Shown: piece after piece, positions 51,390 through 60,298 of the stretch
Layout: each line of letters begins with the position of its first letter
Numbering within the stretch: position 1 is the stretch's first letter
Position numbers and translations under genes: made by a program
Notes under the pieces: generated by a model
Database searches by the model: none
Seen by the model: only the letters and a program-made list of their open reading frames with translations
What the model was told of the DNA's origin: nothing
Assembly (NCBI GenBank): GCA_041396705.1
Contig: JAWKYB010000020.1
Location: 1 to 64,000 of the forward strand
Direction of reading: 5' to 3'
DNA from: Alphaproteobacteria bacterium
Lineage (GTDB): Bacteria > Pseudomonadota > Alphaproteobacteria > CALKHQ01
Length of the DNA stretch: 64,000 nt

Positions 51390-51686
51390 TCAGGCCTTGG
51401 CGCGCAGCGGGTCGGCGTGGGTGCCGTTGACGAACTGCAGCGTCGCCCGGGCCAGGCCGGCGGGATCGCCGTGCCCGTCGCAGATCGCGTTCAACGCGCC
51501 GACCAGCACGTCGTGGCTCTCGCACACGCGGTAGACGTCGAGCATTTCCGCCCCGCGTTCCTCGCGAATGCGCCGGATCACGTCGTCGATGCCTTCCACG
51601 AACACACCCCCCACGTCCGTGTCGCCCGCCAGCGCGCCGCTGTGCGCATGTCGGAAGCGTAATGTATCAACATAGCTATTGTTCAT
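51390..51686 (-). CDS. Hypothetical protein, 98 residues
   Basis: No family recognised. MNNSYVDTLRFRHAHSGALA, then VGGVFVEGIDDVIRRIREER and CESHDVLVGALNAICDGHGD; mixed alpha/beta, no signal peptide. It begins in an AT-richer patch downstream of a palindrome. ATG follows GGGGGC. The frame is consistent with coding, but support is only from length, start and codon use. Confidence 0.5.
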   Translation of the reverse strand: MNNSYVDTLRFRHAHSGALAGDTDVGGVFVEGIDDVIRRIREERGAEMLDVYRVCESHDVLVGALNAICDGHGDPAGLARATLQFVNGTHADPLRAKA

Positions 51687-51704
51687 GCCCCCATGCAACC
51701 ATGG

Positions 51705-51732
51705 GGTCGTAAATGGTCCATGAATTACGACC
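51705..51732. promoter_or_regulatory. Imperfect 28-bp palindrome (operator or weak hairpin)
   Basis: GGTCGTAAATGGTCCATGAA then TTACGACC: outer 8 bp pair perfectly, the centre only in part. It lies between the stop of the SDR gene and the start of the 98-residue protein, both leftward. It could be an operator for the small gene or a weak SDR terminator. Confidence 0.35.
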
Positions 51733-51754
51733 GCAGCCGTGTGCGCAACCGCAC

Positions 51755-52492
51755 TCAGCCCTTGACGGAAGCGGCGAATTCGCGCTCCACGCCCTTCGGA
51801 TCGGCCGCCAGACCGGCGGAGACGCCCTGGGCCATGCCGCCGGGATAGCTGTCTTCCTCGCCCGCCTCGACGGCGGCCAGGATCGCGGCCGCCATCTCGG
51901 CGGTCGTCATCTTCGGGATGTCCAGATGCGCGGTGACGTGGGTGGCGACCGCGCCCGGCATCATGCCGATCACCGCGGTGCCCTGGCCGGCCAGCTCCGC
52001 GCGCGTGGCCTGGGTCAGCGACAACAGTGCGGCCTTCGATGCGCAGTAGGTCGCCATGATCGGCAGGTTGCAGCGGGCCAGGATCGACAGCATGTTGACG
52101 ATGCAGCCGCCGCCGTTGGCCTTCAGCACCGGCGCGAAGGCGCGGGTCGTCCTCAGCGTGCCGAAATAGTTGACCGCCATCTCGCGCTCGGCCTTGCCGA
52201 TGTCGGGCTCGGCGAACAGGCGGGTGTTGCTGTTGATGCCGGCGTTGTTGACCAGGAGGGTGGTGTCGGGCGCCGCGCCGGCCGCGGCCGCAACGTCGGC
52301 GTCGCGGGTCACGTCCAGGGTGATCGGCACCACGCGGCCGCCGCCCGCCCTGACCAGGCCTTCCAGCGCAGCCGGGTCGCGCGCCGCCGCATAGACCCGG
52401 GCGGCGCCGGCGTCGAGCAGGGCCTGCACCAGGGCGCGCCCGATCTCGCCGTTGGCACCGGTGACGAAGGCGACCGCATCCTTGACCTGCAT
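51755..52492 (-). CDS. Short-chain dehydrogenase/reductase (SDR)
   Basis: 245-residue classical SDR. Nucleotide loop TGANGEIG (residues 11-18), LDVTRDADVAAA with the adenine-contacting Asp, NNAGI (82-86), catalytic Ser136, Tyr149 and Lys153 (TYCASK). The YxxxK is YCASK, a common variant. The start MQVKDAVAFVTG follows GGGGGAGAAACGCC. Substrate unknown. Divergent from the dienelactone-hydrolase fusion; may share its control region. Confidence 0.9.
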   Translation of the reverse strand: MQVKDAVAFVTGANGEIGRALVQALLDAGAARVYAAARDPAALEGLVRAGGGRVVPITLDVTRDADVAAAAGAAPDTTLLVNNAGINSNTRLFAEPDIGKAEREMAVNYFGTLRTTRAFAPVLKANGGGCIVNMLSILARCNLPIMATYCASKAALLSLTQATRAELAGQGTAVIGMMPGAVATHVTAHLDIPKMTTAEMAAAILAAVEAGEEDSYPGGMAQGVSAGLAADPKGVEREFAASVKG

Positions 52493-52669
52493 GGCGTTTC
52501 TCCCCCTTGGCCTCCGCGGCATTGGGCCCGGCCCTGCGACGGCCTGTCAAGCGGCGCCGCCGGCCATTGACCGCGATTTTCCGGGCCGACTAGAGTCGGC
52601 GCCGAGCAAGCAGACAACCAGTTGACGCCGGCCCGCGCGGCCGGTGCGCCATTCCGGGGAGACCAGCCG

Positions 52670-53923
52670 ATGACCGGCAAGATGATCGAGATCAGCGCCA
52701 GCGACGGCGGCACCTTCCAGGGCTATCTGGCGATGCCGGAATCCGGCGGCGGCCCCGGCCTGGTGATGCTGCAGGAGATCTTCGGCATCAACGAGGGCAT
52801 GCGCTGGGTCGCCGACTATTTCGCCGAGGAAGGCTATTGCGTGCTGGTGCCCGACCTGTTCTGGCGTCTGGAGCCGGGCGTCGACCTGACCCCGAACGAA
52901 GAGGGTTTCGCCAAGGCGCTTGACCTGATGGGCCGGTTCGACGTCGACCAGGGCGTGCGCGACATCGCGGCGGCGGTGGAAACGCTGCGCGCGCTGCCGG
53001 CCGTGTCCGGCAAGGGCGGCGGCAAGGTCGGCGCGCTCGGCTTCTGCATGGGCGGCAAGCTGGCCTATCTGACCGCGGCCCGCACTGATGTCGATGTCGC
53101 GGTCGGCTACTACGGCGTCGGTATCGAGCAGCATCTGGGCGAGGCCAAGTACATCAGCTGCCCGCTGGTGCTGCACTTCGCCGGCGCCGACAAATACGTG
53201 CCGGCCGAGGCGGTGGACCGGATCCGCGCGGCGCTGGCCGATCACGACGACGCCGAGATCCACGTCTATCCCGGCGTCGACCACGCCTTCTACCACCCGC
53301 AGCGGCAGAGCTATGACCGGCCGGCGGCGTGGATGTCGCACAGCCGCACCATCGCCGCGCTGCGCCACGCGATGGGCCCGCGCTACGACCTGTCGACGCT
53401 GTGGGACAAGCACTGCGAGTACGAGTTCGCCACCCGCGACGTCGACGCGACCATGGCGACCATGGTGGCCCAGCCGTACGTCAACCACATCCCGACCATG
53501 ACCGGCGGGGTCGGCTACGACCTGTTGCACCGGTTCTACAAGAACCACTTCATCCCGAAGACGCCGAAGGACACCCGGCTGGTGCCGATCAGCCGCACCA
53601 TCGGCGCCGACCGGGTGGTCGACGAGATGCTGTTCTGCTTCACCCACGACATCGAGATCGACTGGATGCTGCCGGGCATCCCTCCGACCGGTAAATACGT
53701 GGAGATTCCGCTGGTCGGCATCGTCTGCTTCCGCGGCGACAAGCTGTACAACGAGCACATCTACTGGGACCAGGCCAGCGTGCTGGTGCAGATCGGCCTC
53801 CTTGACCCCAAGGGCCTGCCGGTCGCCGGCATCGAGACCGCCCGGAAGCTGGTCGACGAGACCCTGCCGTCGAACACCCTGATGGCGAAGTGGGCGGACA
53901 GCGCGCCGAAGGCGGCGGAGTAG
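52670..53923 (+). CDS. Dienelactone hydrolase fused to a SnoaL/NTF2-like domain
   Basis: 417 residues in two domains. Residues 1-235 are a dienelactone-hydrolase alpha/beta hydrolase: VMLQEIFGINEGM (Glu36 region), LGFCMGGKLAYLTAARTD with nucleophile Cys126, AGADKYVP with Asp174 and PGVDHAFYHP with His205. Residues about 255-405 form an NTF2/SnoaL-like domain (YVNHIPTMTGGVGYDLLHRF, DRVVDEMLFCFTHDIEIDWM, IVCFRGDKLYNEHIYWDQAS), which in ester cyclases and hydratases holds an acid-base site. ATG 52670 follows GGGGAGACC. The fusion implies a two-step conversion of one metabolite, not seen in the shorter dienelactone hydrolase encoded next door. Confidence 0.88.
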   Translation: MTGKMIEISASDGGTFQGYLAMPESGGGPGLVMLQEIFGINEGMRWVADYFAEEGYCVLVPDLFWRLEPGVDLTPNEEGFAKALDLMGRFDVDQGVRDIAAAVETLRALPAVSGKGGGKVGALGFCMGGKLAYLTAARTDVDVAVGYYGVGIEQHLGEAKYISCPLVLHFAGADKYVPAEAVDRIRAALADHDDAEIHVYPGVDHAFYHPQRQSYDRPAAWMSHSRTIAALRHAMGPRYDLSTLWDKHCEYEFATRDVDATMATMVAQPYVNHIPTMTGGVGYDLLHRFYKNHFIPKTPKDTRLVPISRTIGADRVVDEMLFCFTHDIEIDWMLPGIPPTGKYVEIPLVGIVCFRGDKLYNEHIYWDQASVLVQIGLLDPKGLPVAGIETARKLVDETLPSNTLMAKWADSAPKAAE

Positions 53924-53936
53924 GCATAGCCCTGGA

Positions 53937-53980
53937 CCGGCGTACCCATGCCCGGCGCACGGCCGGGCATGGTACGCCGG
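53937..53980. terminator. Long hairpin between two convergent hydrolase genes
   Basis: CCGGCGTACCCATGCCCGGC pairs with GCCGGGCATGGTACGCCGG around a short GCACG loop, with one bulged base. It lies in the 76-bp gap and can end transcription from both sides. No strong T-tract. Confidence 0.6.
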
Positions 53981-53999
53981 AGGGTGGGGTGGCGCCGCG

Positions 54000-54869
54000 C
54001 TACCCCTTCAGGTGCCGGTCGAAGAAGGCGATGGTCCGCTCCCAGGCCAGCGTGGCGGCGGCCTGGTCGTAGCGCGCCTCGTTGGTGTCGTTGTGGAAGG
54101 CGTGGTTGACGCCGTCGTACATGTGCATCTCATAGGCGATGCCGGCCGCGTCCAGCGCGGCGGTGTAGGCGGCGATGCCCTCGTTGATGCGCTCGTCCAG
54201 CCCGGCGTATTGCAGCATCAGCGCGGCGCGGATCTTGGCGGCGTCCTCCGCCGCCGGCTGGCGGCCGTAAAAGGCGACGGCGGCGTTCAGACCCGGGTCG
54301 TTGACCGCCAGGCTGTTGACCTGGCCGCCGCCCCAGCAGAAGCCGACCACGCCGACCTTGCCGGTGACGTCGTCGCGTCCGGCACGCGCGTATTCCAGCA
54401 CGGCGAGGCCGTTGGCCAGCGTCTCGCCGGCGTCGAGCGCCCCGATCTCCTCGCGCGCCGTGTCCTCGTTCTCCGGCGTCGGCGTGCCGTCGGCGGACAG
54501 ATAGTCGGGCGCGATCGCCACATAGCCGGCCAGGGCGGCGCGGCGGGCGACGTCGCGGATGTGCGGGTTCAGCCCGCGGTTCTCGTGGATCACGACGACG
54601 GCCGGCAGGCTGCCGGCGCCGGCCGGCCTGGCGACATAGGCCTGCAGCGCGCCGGCCTGCACCGTCTCGGTCGCCAGCGCGGGGTCGTCGGCTGCCACCA
54701 TCTCGGCATGGGCGTAGTTGTTCTCCAGCAGCGGCAGCAGCGCGGCCGCCGCGGCGGTGCCGCCGGTCAGCCTGGCCAGCCGGTCGAGGAACACCCGGCG
54801 TTCGAGCGGCGCGTGGGTATAGGCGTCATAGAGATCGATGATGGCCTGCGGAATGGCTGGCTTGGTCAT
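54000..54869 (-). CDS. Dienelactone hydrolase family protein
   Basis: 289-residue alpha/beta hydrolase. Residues 1-60 are a helical N-terminal extension with a Tat-like but weak RRVFLDRLARLTGGTAAAAA, followed by the DLH core: VVIHENRGLNPHIRD (Glu96), GFCWGGGQVNS (Cys178), YAGLDERIN (Asp225), DGVNHAFHND (His256). So the Cys-Asp-His triad is complete. Whether it is exported is uncertain. Convergent with the fused hydrolase and divergent from an exported peptide-binding protein. GGAGG is 6 nt before the ATG. Confidence 0.88.
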   Translation of the reverse strand: MTKPAIPQAIIDLYDAYTHAPLERRVFLDRLARLTGGTAAAAALLPLLENNYAHAEMVAADDPALATETVQAGALQAYVARPAGAGSLPAVVVIHENRGLNPHIRDVARRAALAGYVAIAPDYLSADGTPTPENEDTAREEIGALDAGETLANGLAVLEYARAGRDDVTGKVGVVGFCWGGGQVNSLAVNDPGLNAAVAFYGRQPAAEDAAKIRAALMLQYAGLDERINEGIAAYTAALDAAGIAYEMHMYDGVNHAFHNDTNEARYDQAAATLAWERTIAFFDRHLKG

Positions 54870-55174
54870 GGCTGTCCTCCCGTTGCGCGTGCGGCGGGCC
54901 GGCGCAACCGGCCCGGTTCCGGCGGGCTGCCGTCGCGCGGCACCCTTCAGGTTAACCCCATGGCGGCGGCTTTCCATGCCGGCGCCACATCACCATTGCG
55001 TGTGTGCCGCCGGCGGTCGTTGCGCCGCCGCCCCGGCCAATCGCCCATTGCCCGCCGCATCCTTTGCCCGCATCATGGCGCCAAGCGTCGCCGGCCCGGC
55101 CGGCCGCGAACGAGGGGGACGCCGCGCCGGCCTGCGCAGGCCCGTTGCCGGCCATGAGGGAGACTGAACGGATC
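54870..55174. other. Divergent intergenic region
   Basis: 305 bp between the DLH gene (left) and the peptide-binding protein (right). No gene is supported. It must hold both promoters but no consensus pair stands out. An ATG at 55154 gives seven extra residues for the binding protein and is less likely than the Tat-motif start. Confidence 0.35.
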
Positions 55175-56716
55175 ATGCGGATTTCACGCCGTCATCTGCT
55201 GCGGGCCGCCGGCGCGGCCGGCATCGCCGCACCTGCGCTGGGCCAGCTGCTTCGCCCGGGCGTCGCGCGCGCGCAAGAGGGCACGGTCACCGTTGCCTAC
55301 AACGTCAACCTGCCGTCCTGGGACCCGACGGTCGGCCTGTCCGCGGTCAACCCGACGATCCAGTCGCTCTACAAGGCGGTGTTCGACCAGTATATCGACC
55401 AGAACCCGGACCTGTCGTTCAAGCCCGGCCTTCTGACCGACTGGGGCTGGAGCGAGGACCGCAGCAAGATCCACATGACCGTGCGCGAGGGCGCCAAGTG
55501 GCACGACGGCGTGCCGGTGACGCCGGAGGACGTGGTGTGGTCGCTGGAGCGGGCCGGCAACCCGGACACCGGCAACCCGATCCAGTTCGTCTGGGGCAAG
55601 GTCGGCAACTACGCCATCGACGGCAACACCGTCACCGGCGACGTGCTGGAGTTCGAGCCGACGCTGTTCAAGTGGATGGCGTTCCTGACCGGCTACATCC
55701 TGCCGAAGCACTATTTCGAGCAGGTCGGCCCGGTCGGCTTCGAGGAAAAGCCGATCGGCAGCGGCCCCTACATGGTCGATGCGTTCGAGCGCAACGCCTT
55801 CCTGCGGCTGAAGGCCTTCCCCGACTACTGGGGCGGTGCGCCGGCGTTCGAGACGGTGATTTTCAAGTTCGTCACCGACGCCACCAGCCGGGTGGCGGAG
55901 GTGGAGAGCGGCGCCTCGGACCTGACCATCGAGATTCCCTACGAGGAGTACGACCGGCTGCGCGAGAAGGACGGGCTGGTCGGCCAGACCGTCGCCGTCT
56001 CCGACATCGCGATGATCTTCATCAACGACGTCGAGCCGATGCTGGACGAGAACGTGCGCCGCGCCGCCCACCACGCCATCGACAAGCAGGCGATCGTCGA
56101 CCGGCTGCTGCGCGGCTACGGCGTGCCGATCGACACCCTGCAGGCGCCGGAATATGCGGCCTACGACCCCGGCATCGTGGTCGGCTACGACCCGGCGAAG
56201 GCGACCGAGCTGCTGGCCGCCTCCGGCTTCTCGCCCGACAACCCGGTGCGGTTCACCATCCAGACCACCCGCGGCTTCAAGCCGAAGGACTACGAGATCA
56301 TCCAGGCCATCGTCGGCATGTGGCGCCGGGTCGGCATCGAGGCCGAGATCGAGGTCTACGAGATCGCCAAGCACTACGAGCTGCGCGCACTCGACACGCT
56401 GGCCCCGGCCGCCTTCTACAACTGGGGCAACTCGATCGGCGACCCGTCGACCTCGACCGGCTTCGCCATGTTCGGCCCGTCGCCGCACTCGGTGTGGGAC
56501 ACCGACGAGGTCGACGCCATGATCGGGCCGCTGTGGGGCGAGCCGGACGAGGCGAAGCGGATCGAGGGCTACAAGGCGGTCGACCGCTATATCGCCGAGC
56601 ATGGCTGCGTGATCCCGCTGTTCCAATATGTGCAGCCGATCATCCACACCAGCGCGATCGCCTTCGTGCCGCACGTCGCCAACTTCGTGCTGCCGCAGGC
56701 GATCACGCCGGCCTGA
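55175..56716 (+). CDS. ABC peptide/nickel-type substrate-binding protein (SBP_bac_5), Tat-exported
   Basis: 513-residue extracytoplasmic receptor. The leader RISRRHLLRAAGAAGIAAPA has the twin-arginine SRRxLL motif, so export is folded via Tat. The mature protein has family-5 features: SWDPTVGLSAVNPTIQSLYK, KIHMTVREGAKWHDGVPVTPEDV with VVWSLERA, and GSGPYMVDAFERNAFLRLKA. It binds peptides, opines or similar. No permeases or ATPases adjoin it, so it is an orphan, or its partners lie elsewhere. Confidence 0.9.
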   Translation: MRISRRHLLRAAGAAGIAAPALGQLLRPGVARAQEGTVTVAYNVNLPSWDPTVGLSAVNPTIQSLYKAVFDQYIDQNPDLSFKPGLLTDWGWSEDRSKIHMTVREGAKWHDGVPVTPEDVVWSLERAGNPDTGNPIQFVWGKVGNYAIDGNTVTGDVLEFEPTLFKWMAFLTGYILPKHYFEQVGPVGFEEKPIGSGPYMVDAFERNAFLRLKAFPDYWGGAPAFETVIFKFVTDATSRVAEVESGASDLTIEIPYEEYDRLREKDGLVGQTVAVSDIAMIFINDVEPMLDENVRRAAHHAIDKQAIVDRLLRGYGVPIDTLQAPEYAAYDPGIVVGYDPAKATELLAASGFSPDNPVRFTIQTTRGFKPKDYEIIQAIVGMWRRVGIEAEIEVYEIAKHYELRALDTLAPAAFYNWGNSIGDPSTSTGFAMFGPSPHSVWDTDEVDAMIGPLWGEPDEAKRIEGYKAVDRYIAEHGCVIPLFQYVQPIIHTSAIAFVPHVANFVLPQAITPA

Positions 56717-56793
56717 GGCCGGGCTGAGGCGGAACCGACCGCTGCGCCGCCCGTTGCCCCCTGGAGGGATCGGCAACAGGGGAATAGCGGCGC

Positions 56794-57747
56794 ATGGGTC
56801 GGCAGGCGTCCGACGCAGCGAGCCGAACGCCACGGCAGGCGATGGTTTGCCTGGCTTCCGGCATGGCCTTGTTCGGCAGCGCGACCCCGATCAGCAAGAT
56901 CGTGGCCGATGCGTTGCCGACTTTCGTCGGGTCGGCGCTGCGGGTGGCGATCGGGGCGGCGGTGATCCTGCCTTTCGTCATCCGCGAGTTGCGCGGGGCG
57001 CCGGTGATCGCCGGCCGGACATGGTTGCTGCTCGGCGGAATCGCCGTCTTCGGCATGTTCGGCTTCAGCGTACTCATGCTCTTTGGCATGCGGCTGGTGC
57101 CGGGTGTTGTCGGCGCGGTGCTGATGAGCGCAACGCCGGCCGTGACCGCGCTGTCGACCGTCCTGTTCCTGGGCGATCGCCTGGGTGGCCGCACGATCGC
57201 GGCAGTTGCCTGCGCGGCTGTCGGCGTTGCGGTCATGCACGTGGGACAGTTGGATGGTGCTGACGCCGCTGCCGGGCCAATCCTGCTGGGATCCGGACTG
57301 GTGTTGGCGGCAGTGTGCTGCGAGGCCGCATACACGTTGCTGGGCAAGGCAGCGATGCGGAGCTTGTCGCCGCTGGTCGTGACCCTGCTTGGCGCGGCGA
57401 TGGCGTTGCCGCTGTTCGCCGTTCCGGCAGGCCTCGAAGTCGATGAGGCGGATTTTGGCGCACTCGCTTGGACCGACTGGCTGGCCGTGGCCTGGTGGGG
57501 TGCCGGGACGCTCGGGCTGGGCTCGTTGCTCTGGTATTCCGGCGTCGCGGCGGTGAAGGGCGGCACGGCGGCCGGCTTCATGGGCGTGATGCCGGTCTCG
57601 GCGCTGGTGTTGTCCTACGTCCTGCTCGGCGAGCCGTTCCGCTGGCTGCATCTTGCGGGATTTGCGATCGTATTCGTCGGCGTCCTGCTCGTCGCAGTCG
57701 AACACCGGCGCGCGGCCGCGGCTGCTTCCGACGGCCAGACACGATAG
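56794..57747 (+). CDS. EamA/DMT family transporter
   Basis: 317 residues with ten helices in two EamA repeats: MVCLASGMALFGSATPISKI then LMLFGMRLVPGVVGAVLMSA, and the second half WYSGVAAVKGGTAAGFMGVM then VLSYVLLGEPFRWLHLAGFA. Drug/metabolite exporter family; the substrate is not predictable. Follows the orphan receptor by 77 bp on the same strand. Confidence 0.88.
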   Translation: MGRQASDAASRTPRQAMVCLASGMALFGSATPISKIVADALPTFVGSALRVAIGAAVILPFVIRELRGAPVIAGRTWLLLGGIAVFGMFGFSVLMLFGMRLVPGVVGAVLMSATPAVTALSTVLFLGDRLGGRTIAAVACAAVGVAVMHVGQLDGADAAAGPILLGSGLVLAAVCCEAAYTLLGKAAMRSLSPLVVTLLGAAMALPLFAVPAGLEVDEADFGALAWTDWLAVAWWGAGTLGLGSLLWYSGVAAVKGGTAAGFMGVMPVSALVLSYVLLGEPFRWLHLAGFAIVFVGVLLVAVEHRRAAAAASDGQTR

Positions 57748-57957
57748 AAACGAAAGAATACGGCTACGGAAATCGACCGGAAAAATCGGGAGTCCAGATA
57801 GCGTGCAACGCTACTTGCGATGACACCACCGATGCCGGGCGCAATTGTGGTGATAGGCCAACCTGTGATCGGCCGCACCTTGGCGTGACCGTCGACACAG
57901 CGTCGCCGCGGCGGCCGGTGCACATGGCCCGGCCCTGACAGATTTGAGGAGACCGAC

Positions 57958-59298
57958 ATGCCGCGCAAGGACCATTGGGGTTGCGAGCACAGCACCGACA
58001 ATGCGGCAAGCGTGGCCGCCTATGAGACGGCGGTGCGCCAGTTCAACCGTTATCGCGGCGATCCGGTCGCCACCATCGATGCCGCTCTCGCCGACGATCC
58101 CGACTTCGCCGGCGGTCACATCCTGCGCGCCGAGATCCACATGTCGATGTGGGAGGCGAGCGTACTGCCCGAGCTCGACGTCAGCCTGGAGCGGCTGTCG
58201 GCGCTCGGCAACCGGCTCAACCCGCGCGAACAGCGCCATGCGGCGCTGATCCGGCGCTGGGCCGACGGCGCGTGGGACGCGGCGCGGGCGGACTTCGACC
58301 GGCTGCTGATGGACGACCCGCGCGACATGCTGGCGCTGCAGATCGGCCACCTGTGCGACTTCTATCACGGCGACCGCGACAACCTGCGCGGCCGCGTGCT
58401 GCGCGCCCAGGCCCACTGGACCCCGGACCTGCCGGGCTACGGCTTCGTGCTGGGCATGCGCGCCTTCGGGCAGGAGGAGTGCGGGGCCTATGCCGAGGCC
58501 GAGGAATCCGGCCGCCATGCGATCGCGCTGGAAGCCGAGGACTGCTGGGCCCAGCACGCCATCGCGCACGTGATGGAGATGCAGGGCCGCCAGGCCGAGG
58601 GCATCGCCTGGATGGAGGGCCGGCGCGACCACTGGGCCCAGTCCGACAACGCCTTCGCCTTCCATAACTGGTGGCACACGGCGCTGTACCACCTCGACCA
58701 GGGCCGGCCGGAGCGGGCGCTCGAGATGTACGACACGCTGATCCGGCCCGGCGACTCGCAGCTGCAGCTGGAACTGGTCGACGCAACCGCGATGCTGTGG
58801 CGGCTGCATCTCAACGGCATCGATGCCGGTGCCCGCTGGGACCGGCTCGCCACCGCCTATCTGGAGGCCGGCGACTTCGGCTTTTACGTCTTCAACGACA
58901 TGCACGCGATGTTCGTGTTCGCGGCTACCGGCCGCGAGGCCGACGCCGAATCGGTGCTGGCCGGCGCCACCCTTGCCGCTGAGGGCAGCGGCACCAACGC
59001 GCTGATGACCCGCGAGGTCGGCCTGCCGATCCTGCATGCGATCCGCGCCTTCGGCCGGCAGGACTATGCCAAGGCGGTCGAATGGTTGATGCCGGTGCGT
59101 TACCGCGCGCACGCGTTCGGCGGCAGCCACGCCCAGCGCGACATCCTGCACCGCACCGCGATCGAGGCTGCGCTGCGCGGCAACATGCGGGCATTGGCCG
59201 ACGGGCTGACGGCGGAGCGGGTCGCACTGAAGCCGCACTGCCCGTTCAGCTGGCGGCAGCGCCAGCGGGCGCTGACGCCGCCGCAGCCGGGGTCCTGA
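57958..59298 (+). CDS. TTC38-like TPR protein
   Basis: 446-residue helical protein. Repeat-type segments are LRAEIHMSMWEASVLPELD, FVLGMRAFGQEECGAYAEAE, WAQHAIAHVMEMQGRQAEGI and FAFHNWWHTALYHLDQGRPE, the order and spacing of the tetratricopeptide-repeat protein 38 family. No signal peptide. The bacterial proteins have no settled role. It lies between a DMT transporter and a convergent glutamine amidotransferase. Confidence 0.85.
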   Translation: MPRKDHWGCEHSTDNAASVAAYETAVRQFNRYRGDPVATIDAALADDPDFAGGHILRAEIHMSMWEASVLPELDVSLERLSALGNRLNPREQRHAALIRRWADGAWDAARADFDRLLMDDPRDMLALQIGHLCDFYHGDRDNLRGRVLRAQAHWTPDLPGYGFVLGMRAFGQEECGAYAEAEESGRHAIALEAEDCWAQHAIAHVMEMQGRQAEGIAWMEGRRDHWAQSDNAFAFHNWWHTALYHLDQGRPERALEMYDTLIRPGDSQLQLELVDATAMLWRLHLNGIDAGARWDRLATAYLEAGDFGFYVFNDMHAMFVFAATGREADAESVLAGATLAAEGSGTNALMTREVGLPILHAIRAFGRQDYAKAVEWLMPVRYRAHAFGGSHAQRDILHRTAIEAALRGNMRALADGLTAERVALKPHCPFSWRQRQRALTPPQPGS

Positions 59299-59329
59299 GC
59301 GTCGGGGCGGTCCAGCCTGGCGGAATCGA

Positions 59330-60088
59330 TCAACCTGTCTCCGATCGTTCGATTCCATCCGATCGGAGGGCGATCGCGCCGCCCAGGGCCGCCCAGCGCC
59401 GGGTCACGGCCCGGCCGAAGGCCTGGGCGCCGGGCAGCAGGTCCGCGATCTGGCCGCGAAACGCCTCGACGCGGGCCGGTCCGTCGGCGCCGAGCTTTTC
59501 CTTCTCCAGGTCGTTGAGGAAGTCGAACCACCGGTTCAGGGTCGGCTCCGACACCTCGAAATGCGGCTGGAAGGCATAGGTGGCGCGGCCGAGGCGAAAC
59601 GCCTGCTCGTGACAGGCCGCGCCGGTCAGCAGCCGCACCCCGCCGGGCGGGATGACGTAGGTGTCGCCGTGGACCTGTGCCACCGGCGGCACCTCGAGGC
59701 CGGCCAGCAGCGGGTCGTCGCGCCCCGCTTCGGTCACGGCGAAAGGCGTGAAGCCGAATTCCATCCAGCCCATCACCTGGTGGGACTGGCCGAAGGCGCG
59801 GGCGATCTGCTGCGCGCCGAGGCAGATGCCAAGCACCGGCCGGTCGGCGCGCGAGAAGGCGGCGAGCAGGTCGGCGACGTCGCGCAGGGTGGGATGGTCC
59901 TGGTCGTCGAAGGCCGACATCGCGCCGCCGAAGGCGACCATGGCGTCGAAGGCCGCCAGCGCGTCGGCAGGCAGCGCCGAGCCGTGGTGCGGCTGGCGCT
60001 CGTCGACCGCGTGGCCGAGGGCGCGCAATTCGTCGACGACAATGCCGCCGTCGCATTGCGGGTCGTTGATCACCGCCAGGATTCGCAT
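59330..60088 (-). CDS. Type 1 glutamine amidotransferase (GATase1)
   Basis: 252 residues. The triad is complete: Cys89 in GICLGAQQIARAFG, His176 and Glu178 in AFQPHFEVSE. FGGAMSAFDDQDHPTLRDV is the oxyanion-strand region. Stand-alone GATase1 proteins of this GMP-synthase-like form act on gamma-glutamyl compounds. An open frame extends far upstream in the same reading frame but is only a shadow of genes on the other strand. Confidence 0.86.
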   Translation of the reverse strand: MRILAVINDPQCDGGIVVDELRALGHAVDERQPHHGSALPADALAAFDAMVAFGGAMSAFDDQDHPTLRDVADLLAAFSRADRPVLGICLGAQQIARAFGQSHQVMGWMEFGFTPFAVTEAGRDDPLLAGLEVPPVAQVHGDTYVIPPGGVRLLTGAACHEQAFRLGRATYAFQPHFEVSEPTLNRWFDFLNDLEKEKLGADGPARVEAFRGQIADLLPGAQAFGRAVTRRWAALGGAIALRSDGIERSETG

Positions 60089-60298
60089 CGCCTCGGGCCC
60101 CGTACCGGAATCAGCCGCAGGAAGGTAGGGCCGCGCCGTCGCCAGGGAAAGAGCCTGTGCGGGACCGGGCGCACGGCGCCGACCGGCACACGGACCGATG
60201 CCGTCGTTGCCGGCCGCCCGCGGTTGCGATAGATGGGATTCGCCAGCGGCAATTCCTGAGGGCGCCGCGCCCTCCTGCCGCCGGGCGAGGCGCACCTC

